64,000 nucleotides of DNA, taken from assembly GCF_019320115.1 (NCBI RefSeq), contig NC_089582.1:121669259-121733258 (forward strand). The letters are read 5' to 3'. Each line of letters opens with the position of its first letter. The first letter of the stretch is position 1. Source of the stretch: Miscanthus floridulus. Taxonomy: Eukaryota; Streptophyta; Magnoliopsida; Poales; Poaceae. Positions 47,111 to 58,699 of this stretch are shown piece after piece. The notes below the pieces were generated by a model, which had not been told where the DNA came from, did no database searches, and worked only from the letters and a program-made list of their open reading frames with translations. A program made the translations under genes and the position numbers.

Positions 47111-49870
47111 CAGGTAACCACTACCCACAACAGATCTACCCGACCAGCTTAAGCCAGTCGTCCTACACGACTCAGTACGGATCTCGTGGTCACATCTACT
47201 CCTGAAGGGCGCTCCGTTCGTCGCCGGCCAGCCCCCGCGACGGGTCTCTAGCTCTCCGAGTATGAATCCTCGATGGAGAACTACCAGGCCTTGCCCTACG
47301 GCCTGTGCAACTTCGTCAACATGGTCCGGATTGAGGATTATCAAGAAGGATCGGTCCACACAGTTCAAGAGGGTGGCTCAAGCTCCTCATCCGACATCGC
47401 ATCTAATGGCTCTGTCCACACCGAGCTCCAGCATCATGACAATGAAGGCGTTGAATACGATTTGGATATCCCAGACCATGCCCCGGGGTTCCCACGATTC
47501 TCATCCTTCCCACCAAGGTGAGGAGACTTGATCAATGTTGTCAGTAATGACGAACCACCGGCAGTTGGCGAAACAGAACAAGAAAGGCTAGCACGCGAGG
47601 CACGCAATTTTGACCGGTTTAATCGCCGACAAATCGAAGCCGAGGTAGAAAAGGAGGCACGACGCATAAGGGTCTAGCCACATGACCTTAACAATGCCTT
47701 TGACAGGGTGGGGGGCAAGCAGGTCTTCAGGACCCCAAGCGCCAACGTAGCTGTTGCTATGGCGATAATGCAACGACTACCCAATACCTCAGAAACCTAG
47801 GCAGTTTGTGATGATATACAAGCTTACATGACAGCTGCTATGGCCCAGACCGCAGAGATTGTAAATCAAGCCCGGGCTCCATCTGTCTCAGTCGAATCAA
47901 GCCACAGCCACCAGTACTCAAGTCGCTCACAGCCACCCAACCAATGTGGCTCGCACAACAACGACCCATCAGACAACCGTCAAGGTGGAAACGGTGGCCA
48001 TGATGGTGGTCGGGACGACAACCGCTGTGACTACTAGGATGACAACCACCGCGACTACCGGGACGACAACCGTCGAGACAACCACAATAATTGCTGTGAT
48101 AACCGCGGTCACAGGGTTAACTAGGGTGGCAACCAGGATCACCGTGATGGTAATAACGATCTCCGCCATTACCTCGGAGAACGCGATCTGCACGATCGCA
48201 TTAACCAAAGAGCCAACGATCGTGAATCCCACGAAAGCTTTTGCCGTATGGAATATGATACTACCCACGGCCCTCTGGGTTTGAAGTAGTTTACTCCACA
48301 CCTTCGCCAGGTCATATGGCCCAAGAACTTCAAGCTCAAAAAACTTTAGAAATACGATGGCAAGGAGAACCCTGAATTATGGGTCATGCTATACGAAACC
48401 ACGTGCAGATCAGCCATGGCTGACGAGCACGTCATGTCTAATTACTTCCCAGTCGCTGTCGGCCATGCAGGCCACCAATGGCCGGTCAGCTTGCTGGCAA
48501 ACTACTTTGATTCTTGGCAAGAGCTCAAGCAAACATTCATCGACAACTTCATTGCTACTTGCGAGCAACCCGGCAACAAATATGATCCGCAGTGGATTCG
48601 AGATCGCAAAGATGACCCACTGCGCGAGTACGTCCGACGCTTCTCGGAGATGTGCATCAAGGTCCCATCAATCTCCGACAACGAGGCAATCAAGGCTTTT
48701 ATCACTAGTCTCCGCTTCCACGATGCCCTAAGGGACAAGCTCCTCCATAAGAGACCTGAATCAGTCACAGCGCTCCTGGCCACTGCTAAAAAATATGCGG
48801 ATGCCGATGATGCTAAAAAGATAATCATCGAAGAAGCAGCAAGGGTTCCATGCTCCGACCACCACCCACAACGTGACGACTACCGCGACAACCATGGTCG
48901 AAACAACAATTTTGATCACCGCAACCAACGCAATGATTCCCGCGACCACTGCGACCAGCGTAATCAGTGGCGTAATCGTCGTGACGATTATAGGGGCAAG
49001 CATGCTCGGGAAGACGACGGCGAGGTCAACACCGTTAAAAAAGGTGGCAAACGTCGCAACTACGAAGAAGACTATGCCAAAGCATTGAAAGGACCCTACC
49101 AGCTCCATCCCAAGTCAAACCATACCATGGAGAATTGTCGTGTCCTCAAATCTATCTACACGCGCCAATAGGCTCCAAATACATCCGACAAGCCTAACGA
49201 TGCAGGGGAGCAGCGTAATGAGGACAACAACGATGAAGACGTAGATCCCCATCACAAGTATGTCAAGCCAACCGATCGTGTCCACACCATCATTGGAGGC
49301 AAAGTGTCCATCGAGACCAAACGAGAACGCAAGCTGCTCGCCCGCGCTTGCTTGAACGTGGCCAACGCCGACAACCTCATCGCTGATCCATGGCTCCCTC
49401 CTTGGTCTCACCGCGAGATATCCTTCAGTAGAAAGGACCAATGGGCTGTAATACCTGAGCCAGGATGTTTTCCTCTGGTTCTTGATCCTTGTATCAATAA
49501 GGTTCTGTTCGACAGAGTGCTGATTGACGGCGGTAGTTCCATCGATATACTGTTCAAGAATAGTTTGCTAGCCCTGAAGATAACCTAGGCTGATCTCAAG
49601 CCATACGAGGCATAGTTCTGGGGTGTTCTCCCTGGATAGAGCTCCACACCTCTCGGGCAGATCACGCTACCTATGCAATTTGGTACCCCGGACCACTTCC
49701 GCACCGACTACATCAACTTCGTGGTCGCTGACTTCGACGGCACCTATCACGCTATTGATGCAAAAGTGGATCTACAAACACAAAGGGCTAATACCCGAAT
49801 CGATATCCAAAGCGTACCAGTCGATTTGACCTGTTAATTGACAAGGATGAAGATACGAGCACTTTGGTCC
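47111..49870 (+). pseudogene. Ty3/gypsy element A gag-protease, copy 1
   Basis: A decayed polyprotein missing its 5' part in the gap. The best segment is 48386-49171 (261 aa): a retrotransposon gag domain (WQELKQTFIDNFIATCEQPG; PLREYVRRFSEMCIKVPSI; FITSLRFHDALRDKLLHKRP), then an Arg/Asp/His/Asn-rich nucleic-acid-binding stretch and KGPYQLHPKSNHTMENCRVL. An aspartic protease segment follows (49304-49588) with the active-site phrase LIDGGSSIDILF intact. In-frame TAG codons interrupt it at about 47676, 47797, 48036, 48121, 49168, 49585 and 49612. An internal loss after NFVVADFDGTYHAI removes RT, RNase H and integrase. Confidence 0.85.
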
Positions 49871-50447
49871 TGACAACAGCGATATGCCCGGAAGTCACGG
49901 CCAAGAGGTACTCACGCGGAACTCGAGAATCGCCGAAGGTCGCACTGAAGCTATGCGACTCGCCGAATCAATGAGAACTCGTAAAAAGGAAAAATATGCA
50001 AATTGACGAAGTCGCCGAAAAGTAAGTAGATGCAAATAGGAGTAAAAATTGGTCTTGATATTGATTCTTTTTTTTTCTTACATTGCCCCTCACTCTATAT
50101 TTATACCCTGATCTAAAGAGACATAACCAAACACAACTAGGACACCAAGTCCATATCTAAGGAAACACGTGACTCTTACATGAATCATACTCTAACAAAT
50201 ATAGAAAAGGAAATCAACTCCTATCTATTTCCCTGTCCGCCTCAATTACGATGGAAATCTCACCGACCTCCTTTCCATTGGCATACTTTCTGTTTCATCG
50301 GTAGTAGTCTTCAAGCCTTCCTTCATCGGCATCGACAATAACATCTCCAACCTTATCGGCAACGCCCGAGTCTAAATCAACCTTTCCATCAATCACCACC
50401 ATTCATCGGCAACCATCTTTACAAGCTGATTTTCATTGGCTGTCAGC
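49871..50447 (-). repeat. partial LTR of element B (copy 1)
   Basis: Identical to 54145-54721, the 3'-LTR portion of element B, but cut at 50447, where it abuts a 64-bp segment preceding element A's LTR. The break falls inside the LTR, not at its TG/CA end, so it marks a duplication junction rather than an insertion. Confidence 0.85.
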
Positions 50448-50511
50448 TGGATTCTTTGGTGCGCTCGTGTCGTCACATGCATGGAGTTCATCGATGATGT
50501 GGTAGAGCCGG

Positions 50512-50982
50512 TGTGGGGTATTAACCCCTATACCCTTACGGCTAGGTTTGGGCCGGCCCGGACCAGGGGGTCTGGCCCACTAGAAGACGACGTGTGGCCC
50601 GACCAATCTGTTTGGAGTCCCGCGCAAAGAATCAAGGCAGATTTGGAGATCAAGTAAGATCCTGGTCGGTTAGAATAGGAATCCTTATCCGACCGTCTAT
50701 GGCAATTGTAACTGGTTAGGATTAGTTTCTAGATCTGTAACCCTGCCCCCCGGACTATATAAGGCGGGCAGGGGACCCCTCTAAAAATCTTCTCTCATTG
50801 ACATACATCAATACAATCAGACGCAGGACGTAGGTATTACGCCTTCACGACGGCCGAACCTGGATAAAACCTCCATGTTTGTCTTGCGTCACCATCTTGT
50901 TTGTAGCTTACGCATTTGTCTGCCGATAATGTACTACCTTGGGCATACCCCTAGGTAGACCACTAACCATATTTCGTCGACA
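50512..50982 (+). mobile_element. 5' LTR of gypsy element A
   Basis: A 471-bp segment starting TGTGGGGTATTAACCCC and ending TTTCGTCGACA. A TATA box (TATATAAG, 50756-50763) lies in a GC-rich setting, with the expected transcript start downstream. It is followed after one base by a primer-binding-site-like sequence. The matching 3' LTR is not in the window. Confidence 0.82.
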
Positions 50983-50983
50983 G

Positions 50984-51001
50984 TGGCGCGCTAGGTAGGG
51001 G
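50984..51001 (+). promoter_or_regulatory. primer-binding site of element A
   Basis: TGGCGCGCTAGGTAGGGG directly after the LTR has the form of a tRNA-3'-end complement used to prime reverse transcription in plant gypsy elements. The priming tRNA was not determined. Confidence 0.7.
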
Positions 51002-51030
51002 GTGTGCGTACTGCTCTCCAGACGAACAAG

Positions 51031-54000
51031 ATGGTCATCATCCCCGGTTCCATGGTGGTGCCGAATGGCCTCACGTTCACCATCGGCCAGATCACCTAGA
51101 CCACTGGCTCCGACGACTATATCGCCATGACCACAGAGGAGGCGCGGATTCAATCTGCGTCGACCACTGCTTCATCTGCATCGGCTACGGCTCCGACCAC
51201 GGTGGATCTGGCTCCGGCCATGCCAGCATCGTCTTCAGCTACGCCGACAACCCGTCGTCCGCTTCCTCGCTACAAAGGGAGGCAGATCGACAACACCGAC
51301 CTGCTCGACTCCATCGATCGGGTCGGCACCAAACTTGCTGAAACCCTAGCTCTGGTAAGTTCGATTCAAAGTCAACCTAATGAGCAGGTAACCACTACCC
51401 ACAACAGATCTACCCGACCAGCTTAAGCCAGTCGTCCTACACGACTCAGTACGGATCTCGTGGTCACATCTACTCCTGAAGGGCGCTCCGTTCGTCGCCG
51501 GCCAGCCCCCGCGACGGGTCTCTAGCTCTCCGAGTATGAATCCTCGATGGAGAACTACCAGGCCTTGCCCTACGGCCTGTGCAACTTCGTCAACATGGTC
51601 CGGATTGAGGATTATCAAGAAGGATCGGTCCACACAGTTCAAGAGGGTGGCTCAAGCTCCTCATCCGACATCGCATCTAATGGCTCTGTCCACACCGAGC
51701 TCCAGCATCATGACAATGAAGGCGTTGAATACGATTTGGATATCCCAGACCATGCCCCGGGGTTCCCACGATTCTCATCCTTCCCACCAAGGTGAGGAGA
51801 CTTGATCAATGTTGTCAGTAATGACGAACCACCGGCAGTTGGCGAAACAGAACAAGAAAGGCTAGCACGCGAGGCACGCAATTTTGACCGGTTTAATCGC
51901 CGACAAATCGAAGCCGAGGTAGAAAAGGAGGCACGACGCATAAGGGTCTAGCCACATGACCTTAACAATGCCTTTGACAGGGTGGGGGGCAAGCAGGTCT
52001 TCAGGACCCCAAGCGCCAACGTAGCTGTTGCTATGGCGATAATGCAACGACTACCCAATACCTCAGAAACCTAGGCAGTTTGTGATGATATACAAGCTTA
52101 CATGACAGCTGCTATGGCCCAGACCGCAGAGATTGTAAATCAAGCCCGGGCTCCATCTGTCTCAGTCGAATCAAGCCACAGCCACCAGTACTCAAGTCGC
52201 TCACAGCCACCCAACCAATGTGGCTCGCACAACAACGACCCATCAGACAACCGTCAAGGTGGAAACGGTGGCCATGATGGTGGTCGGGACGACAACCGCT
52301 GTGACTACTAGGATGACAACCACCGCGACTACCGGGACGACAACCGTCGAGACAACCACAATAATTGCTGTGATAACCGCGGTCACAGGGTTAACTAGGG
52401 TGGCAACCAGGATCACCGTGATGGTAATAACGATCTCCGCCATTACCTCGGAGAACGCGATCTGCACGATCGCATTAACCAAAGAGCCAACGATCGTGAA
52501 TCCCACGAAAGCTTTTGCCGTATGGAATATGATACTACCCACGGCCCTCTGGGTTTGAAGTAGTTTACTCCACACCTTCGCCAGGTCATATGGCCCAAGA
52601 ACTTCAAGCTCAAAAAACTTTAGAAATACGATGGCAAGGAGAACCCTGAATTATGGGTCATGCTATACGAAACCACGTGCAGATCAGCCATGGCTGACGA
52701 GCACGTCATGTCTAATTACTTCCCAGTCGCTGTCGGCCATGCAGGCCACCAATGGCCGGTCAGCTTGCTGGCAAACTACTTTGATTCTTGGCAAGAGCTC
52801 AAGCAAACATTCATCGACAACTTCATTGCTACTTGCGAGCAACCCGGCAACAAATATGATCCGCAGTGGATTCGAGATCGCAAAGATGACCCACTGCGCG
52901 AGTACGTCCGACGCTTCTCGGAGATGTGCATCAAGGTCCCATCAATCTCCGACAACGAGGCAATCAAGGCTTTTATCACTAGTCTCCGCTTCCACGATGC
53001 CCTAAGGGACAAGCTCCTCCATAAGAGACCTGAATCAGTCACAGCGCTCCTGGCCACTGCTAAAAAATATGCGGATGCCGATGATGCTAAAAAGATAATC
53101 ATCGAAGAAGCAGCAAGGGTTCCATGCTCCGACCACCACCCACAACGTGACGACTACCGCGACAACCATGGTCGAAACAACAATTTTGATCACCGCAACC
53201 AACGCAATGATTCCCGCGACCACTGCGACCAGCGTAATCAGTGGCGTAATCGTCGTGACGATTATAGGGGCAAGCATGCTCGGGAAGACGACGGCGAGGT
53301 CAACACCGTTAAAAAAGGTGGCAAACGTCGCAACTACGAAGAAGACTATGCCAAAGCATTGAAAGGACCCTACCAGCTCCATCCCAAGTCAAACCATACC
53401 ATGGAGAATTGTCGTGTCCTCAAATCTATCTACACGCGCCAATAGGCTCCAAATACATCCGACAAGCCTAACGATGCAGGGGAGCAGCGTAATGAGGACA
53501 ACAACGATGAAGACGTAGATCCCCATCACAAGTATGTCAAGCCAACCGATCGTGTCCACACCATCATTGGAGGCAAAGTGTCCATCGAGACCAAACGAGA
53601 ACGCAAGCTGCTCGCCCGCGCTTGCTTGAACGTGGCCAACGCCGACAACCTCATCGCTGATCCATGGCTCCCTCCTTGGTCTCACCGCGAGATATCCTTC
53701 AGTAGAAAGGACCAATGGGCTGTAATACCTGAGCCAGGATGTTTTCCTCTGGTTCTTGATCCTTGTATCAATAAGGTTCTGTTCGACAGAGTGCTGATTG
53801 ACGGCGGTAGTTCCATCGATATACTGTTCAAGAATAGTTTGCTAGCCCTGAAGATAACCTAGGCTGATCTCAAGCCATACGAGGCATAGTTCTGGGGTGT
53901 TCTCCCTGGATAGAGCTCCACACCTCTCGGGCAGATCACGCTACCTATGCAATTTGGTACCCCGGACCACTTCCGCACCGACTACATCAACTTCGTGGTC

Positions 54001-54144
54001 GCTGACTTCGACGGCACCTATCACGCTATTGATGCAAAAGTGGATCTACAAACACAAAGGGCTAATACCCGAATCGATATCCAAAGCGTACCAGTCGATT
54101 TGACCTGTTAATTGACAAGGATGAAGATACGAGCACTTTGGTCC
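51031..54144 (+). pseudogene. Ty3/gypsy element A gag-protease, copy 2
   Basis: Begins with ATG at 51031 (MVIIPGSMVVPNGLTFTIGQ), 48 bp after the LTR, and meets TAG at 51097. The gag domain (52660-53445) and protease (53578-53862) are identical to copy 1. The text ends where element B's LTR starts at 54145. No RT or integrase follows before that point, so element A had lost or displaced its pol before or through the insertion of element B. Confidence 0.87.
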
Positions 54145-54721
54145 TGACAACAGCGATATGCCCGGAAGTCACGGCCAAGAGGTACTCACGCGGAACTCGA
54201 GAATCGCCGAAGGTCGCACTGAAGCTATGCGACTCGCCGAATCAATGAGAACTCGTAAAAAGGAAAAATATGCAAATTGACGAAGTCGCCGAAAAGTAAG
54301 TAGATGCAAATAGGAGTAAAAATTGGTCTTGATATTGATTCTTTTTTTTTCTTACATTGCCCCTCACTCTATATTTATACCCTGATCTAAAGAGACATAA
54401 CCAAACACAACTAGGACACCAAGTCCATATCTAAGGAAACACGTGACTCTTACATGAATCATACTCTAACAAATATAGAAAAGGAAATCAACTCCTATCT
54501 ATTTCCCTGTCCGCCTCAATTACGATGGAAATCTCACCGACCTCCTTTCCATTGGCATACTTTCTGTTTCATCGGTAGTAGTCTTCAAGCCTTCCTTCAT
54601 CGGCATCGACAATAACATCTCCAACCTTATCGGCAACGCCCGAGTCTAAATCAACCTTTCCATCAATCACCACCATTCATCGGCAACCATCTTTACAAGC
54701 TGATTTTCATTGGCTGTCAGC
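51385..54721. repeat. 3,337-bp direct duplication, copy 2
   Basis: The counterpart of 47111-50447. Here the sequence is continuous with element A's LTR and 5' gag on the left and with the whole of element B on the right. This is therefore the original context and the gap-side segment is the derived or duplicated one. Confidence 0.95.
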
Positions 54722-54795
54722 GTATACAGTAACTCTCCTCTGCCGATTAGCCCACTCTGATCATTTTGACACGTGCAAAAAATAGTGTCAACACA
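54145..54795 (-). repeat. 3' LTR of element B
   Basis: About 651 bp. On the minus strand it starts TGTGTTGACAC next to a polypurine tract and ends GCTGTTGTCA; the plus strand reads TGACAACAG ... GTCAACACA. It contains several ATCGGCA/TGCCGAT words. Confidence 0.8.
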
Positions 54796-54807
54796 TGCCC
54801 CCCAATT
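54796..54807 (-). promoter_or_regulatory. polypurine tract of element B
   Basis: The minus strand reads AATTGGGGGGCA immediately before the LTR start, the position and composition expected of the plus-strand primer of an LTR retrotransposon. Confidence 0.75.
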
Positions 54808-55223
54808 TCGGAGTATAAAACCATTAATGCTCCGAAATTTACTCCAGATAACGTTTGCCTTCGCCCAATTACCGTAACTCATCCTTCAAGCCAAAACTTG
54901 ATCTGTTATCAAATCTAATCAAATCTAATCCTGATTCACGCACCTCAGTAAATATCGCACAATTGCCAACCACTTTTGCCTTGATTATGGTTAAGATACC
55001 AAAACAATAATCCATCGGCAAGATCCTAACATAATAATGCCGCCACTTTCAGAATTAAAATATCCTGTACCGATATCTCTTCCAAGTCATGATTACTTGC
55101 CATCAAATCATCTGTACAATCCCTTGATTATCGTGCGAACAGTTATCATATCCATCTGAACCACCTCGACCTACATGCGCGCGGTATAGAGATAAGTCCA
55201 AAATACCCCTACTCCAAGCGGCT

Positions 55224-55231
55224 TATAAATA
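55224..55231 (+). promoter_or_regulatory. TATA box of the antisense gene in element B
   Basis: TATAAATA in GGCTTATAAATAGATT, 170 bp upstream of the ATG at 55394 and on the same strand as the plant mobile domain gene, suggesting an internal promoter distinct from the LTR. Confidence 0.6.
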
Positions 55232-55393
55232 GATTTTCCGGAACGCTCGTCTTCTACCCTCAGACTCCAATCTTTGACATTCTCTCTTTCCGGCGGCGAC
55301 TCCGACGAACAACTACGTGACCTCAACCAACAAGAACTTTTCTTCAGCGTCAACCTCGAGTCTCCGGCTCGTGCCCCCATCTACCTCAAGATA

Positions 55394-58300
55394 ATGGCAA
55401 TCAACTTCGACGTCCCTGCGGTTCGTTCCACTTCCGTTACCTTTTACCTCGATTCCTCTGGTCTTTGCGAGTTCATACAGTTGGTAATTTTTTTCTTTTC
55501 TTTTGTTCTTTGGATCCTCTAAACTTAGGAACTGCGCAATAAATTAGTTATTCCAACCGATCAGCCACATGTCCAATGCCTAGGACCAATGGGCAACCCA
55601 GATCCAACTGATCTGATTAATGCAGAGGTCAATAGAATCCCCTTTAGAGCCCAAAATTTCTCTCTGAATTTATGGAAAGATACATTCTGATCTTGGCCCA
55701 AAACCACCAAAGGGTGGAAAGATTGGTACTTAAGGGTCAATAGGTCGATGTAAGTACACTGGGCAGAACGGAAGCTAGACCAATGCATTAGGCTATCTAT
55801 TGCCGATATGCAAAAGAACGAGTCAATGATGATTGCATCTGCTTACTTCTGGTCAGACACAACAAATACTTTTATGTTTGGACATAGCCTAGCTACTCCC
55901 ACACTTACCGATGTCTACATGCTCACTGGCTTGGATATTTCAACTGCCGATAAAGGCTCCATCTATGGCAGAAAATCTGAATATAGGGTGAATACCCGCA
56001 ACATTGGTGGCTGGACGGGATACATTTAAGAATGCCAGAAGACCAGGACAGTTAACCAGAGGGAACATGCCACATTCTTGAATATGTGGTTAGAAAAATT
56101 TATCTTCTGTGGTCGATCAGTAGGACCAACCAACGCCTTCCTCCCCGCAGCCGAACTCTTGGCCAATGGTGTAAGGTTCCCTCTTGGCCGATACCTTCTG
56201 AGCTCCACTTATCATCTTCTTCATCAAGTGTCTTAGAAACTTTTGCTTGGCGAACCCATCGGCAACTTAGGAGGCCCGTGGTGGTTTATCAACATGTGGC
56301 TGAATGCCCATATGCACAAACGTTTGCAATGGGACTTTTTTGCCCAACAATTCCCACGAGAAATTGCTGAAGACCACGTGCTTGGGGACGAGGAATCGGC
56401 AACACGCTCACCCCTCAATTTTGGTGAAGCCATAATTGTCCTTCCTGGAACAGAGGCCAATGAAGACCAGATCGGCAGATTCTTCCAAAGCTTCTACAAT
56501 GGTCTTTCTCATGATCATAGGGCCTGGGTACCTTATATTGACGAAGAAAACAGATTCCCCCTTCTTTTCAACTTTGCTGATGACACTCTGAATCAGGATA
56601 ATGAACTCATGATGGCCATCATTACTCCTAGGGCAATTCCAGTAAACACATTCGGTAGCGGGAAAAACACCAACATCACGTATGAATTTTACAACCAATC
56701 AGCAGTATCCCGTCAATTGGCTTTTGGGCAACTACCAATCAAACTTTGTTTTGCCGATGTGATCAAACCCAGAGAAACAATCACATGTGGAATAGATTGG
56801 AGCAGGGTAGTGCGACTCTCCCCTGATGCCGACACTATAGATGTCGATATATCCGTCTGGACGCCAGTATCTTTCATCACCAAATCATATAAGCAATGGT
56901 GGCGAGAGTGGAGGGAACAACTATTTGCAACATCTGCTCACATATATCGGCACATGATCGACCCTGAATACGCCATTCCCGATGACGCAGTAAGTTTCTT
57001 TTAACTCCCTTCTGCTTTTTCCTTTCATATATCGGTAACTAACTTTCTCATGACAGGTTAACAACCCAGCACCATCTATGAGCAAAAGTGGAAAACCCTT
57101 TGATCTTTAGCCTGTTTCCCCGATATCACCGATCGGCTACAATGCCCCTACCTTAGCTGCTTTGGCTCACCAGAAGACCCGTCCCAAGACCATCACCTCC
57201 AAGTCCAAATTGGCTACAGCTAGGGCCACTCCATTGGCTGCTGCTACAACTCTGATCAAGGCTTTCAAGGTAACAACCATGTTTATTTCTACTCATGCCG
57301 ATCACAAACTGTATTAACATTAATCATCAGGGTGTAAGAGCCGCTGCTGGATCGTCATCGGCAATTCCTCCGATATCAAGCACCACTACTTCTGACAAAC
57401 CTTCAGAGGTATTCTTTTGATTTTACATTTTATCTGTTAAATATCATACCTTACACTTGTTTTGCAGCAACAAATGGGTACATCAGCAAGCGTACCAGAT
57501 GTCCAAGCTCCACAACCAACAAGTGCCGATGCCCCCCAGCCAACCATTGCTGAGGCTCAAGCAAAGCGCAAAGCCTTAACAGATGCTGAGGCACAGCCAA
57601 AACGACAGAAGTCCATGCCGATCCCCACATCTGCCCCAATGTCTGCAATTCGGCCAGAATCAGTCGATACAACTGAGCAAGCAGTTAATCCTCCTGTACA
57701 GGACACACCATCGGTCATCATACCCTAGGAGTCAACCACCGATGAGGCCACAGAGGATATCCCATCGGCAAGCTCAACCGATCCTCCACATGGCATACTC
57801 CAGGCTGCTTCCTCCAGCCAAGTACAGGAAATTGCCTTGAAACAGGTAAGCCGATTGACCTAGTCAATTTATAATATTCATACTTATCCTTAACTGACCT
57901 CTTTTTCTTTTTCTTAGGAACAAGACTCCCCAAACAGCCTATTTTCCTTTGCCATTGACGTTTCTGACGATGATGGAGAGGAAACAAGTTCTTCCCTAGC
58001 ACTGGGAACAATATCGGTAGAAATTAAGTCCAAGTTGGAAGCTCTCCTGAACTTGTTACAGCAGGATACCGCCCAATTGGTAGATGATTCGGACCCCGCA
58101 AATGCAATTTTCAAAACAATCCGTGGCCAGGTCCCTGCCAATGTTGAAGAAGTACTCTTCCCAGCAGCCCATTTAGAAAGCCGCCAACTGCAATATCAAC
58201 GGGCTACTCAACGCATTGCCGATAGAGCAGCTCAGGCTCAACTCAAAGAAGAGATGCTACAACTGAAACAAATTGCCGATGAGAAGCACAAGGGCATCGG

Positions 58301-58613
58301 CAACTTGCAGACTTCGGGCGCTGAACTTAAGCAGAAAATCTTAGATTTATCGGCAAAGAAGATGGCTCTGTTGGCTGAATTGAAAGAAGTCAAGGCAGCC
58401 TTAGCTCATGCCCAACAAGAAGAAAGCCAACTACCCAATGCCATCAAGGCTCTTCAGCAAGAAAGAGACATCCAGGCTCGTAAAGCCTTGGCCATGAAGA
58501 AAAAACTCAAGCCTATGGAGGGTGCTGCCGATGAAGACATCAAAGAAATGAAGGAAGCCGACCAGATTCGCCTACGTGCGATATTGGCTATCCAATCCCT
58601 ATTAAACTTGTAA
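55394..58613 (+). pseudogene. antisense plant mobile domain gene with coiled-coil tail (six exons)
   Basis: Lies between pol and 3' LTR of element B, on the opposite strand. Exons: 55394-55483, 55529-56989, 57057-57269, 57331-57408, 57468-57845 and 57918-58613. All five introns are GT-AG and phase 0. The joined frame has 971 codons plus stop. Exon 2 holds a plant mobile domain (FGHSLATPTLTDVYMLTGLD; GGPWWFINMWLNAHM; WVPYIDEENRFP). This family is found in MAIN/MAIL proteins and in transposons. Exons 3-5 encode a Pro/Ala/Ser/Thr-rich linker. Exon 6 encodes a long coiled coil (58200-58600). Six in-frame stops interrupt it (TGA 55688, TAA 55748, TAA 56027, TAG 56230, TAG 57108, TAG 57726), all explicable as single transitions from TGG, CAA or CAG. 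Its role in the element's life cycle is unknown. Confidence 0.82.
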
Positions 58614-58699
58614 ATCTTGTCTATTGCATCGGCACTTTATGAGACATTGACATCCTTGTATTATTCTAGCCGATAAGACTGTTATCGGCACTTATACTT
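58614..58699. other. short convergent junction of antisense gene and pol
   Basis: Only 86 bp separate the stop of the antisense gene (58613) from the natural pol stop (58700), so transcripts from both strands would overlap in their 3' UTRs. It contains two ATCGGCA words. Confidence 0.6.

Larger units (their letters stand above)
47111..50447. repeat. 3,337-bp direct duplication, copy 1
   Basis: Matches 51385-54721 at a constant offset of 4,274 bp. All open frames in the two segments have identical translations and no indel was seen. It contains part of element A's gag-protease region and 577 bp of element B's LTR (49871-50447). Its left end coincides with the gap; its right end is inside that LTR. 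Confidence 0.95.

Noticed and set aside
47969..48301. 110-codon minus-strand frame rich in Val/Ile/Thr (and its copy at 52243-52575)
   Set aside because: It is the antisense shadow of the Asp/Asn/Arg/His-rich gag segment. Its hydrophobic look comes from complementing GAC/AAC codons, not from a membrane protein.
49871..50447. An independent solo LTR of element B
   Set aside because: The right end stops inside the LTR rather than at its terminal dinucleotide, and the whole segment is part of the larger identical duplication.
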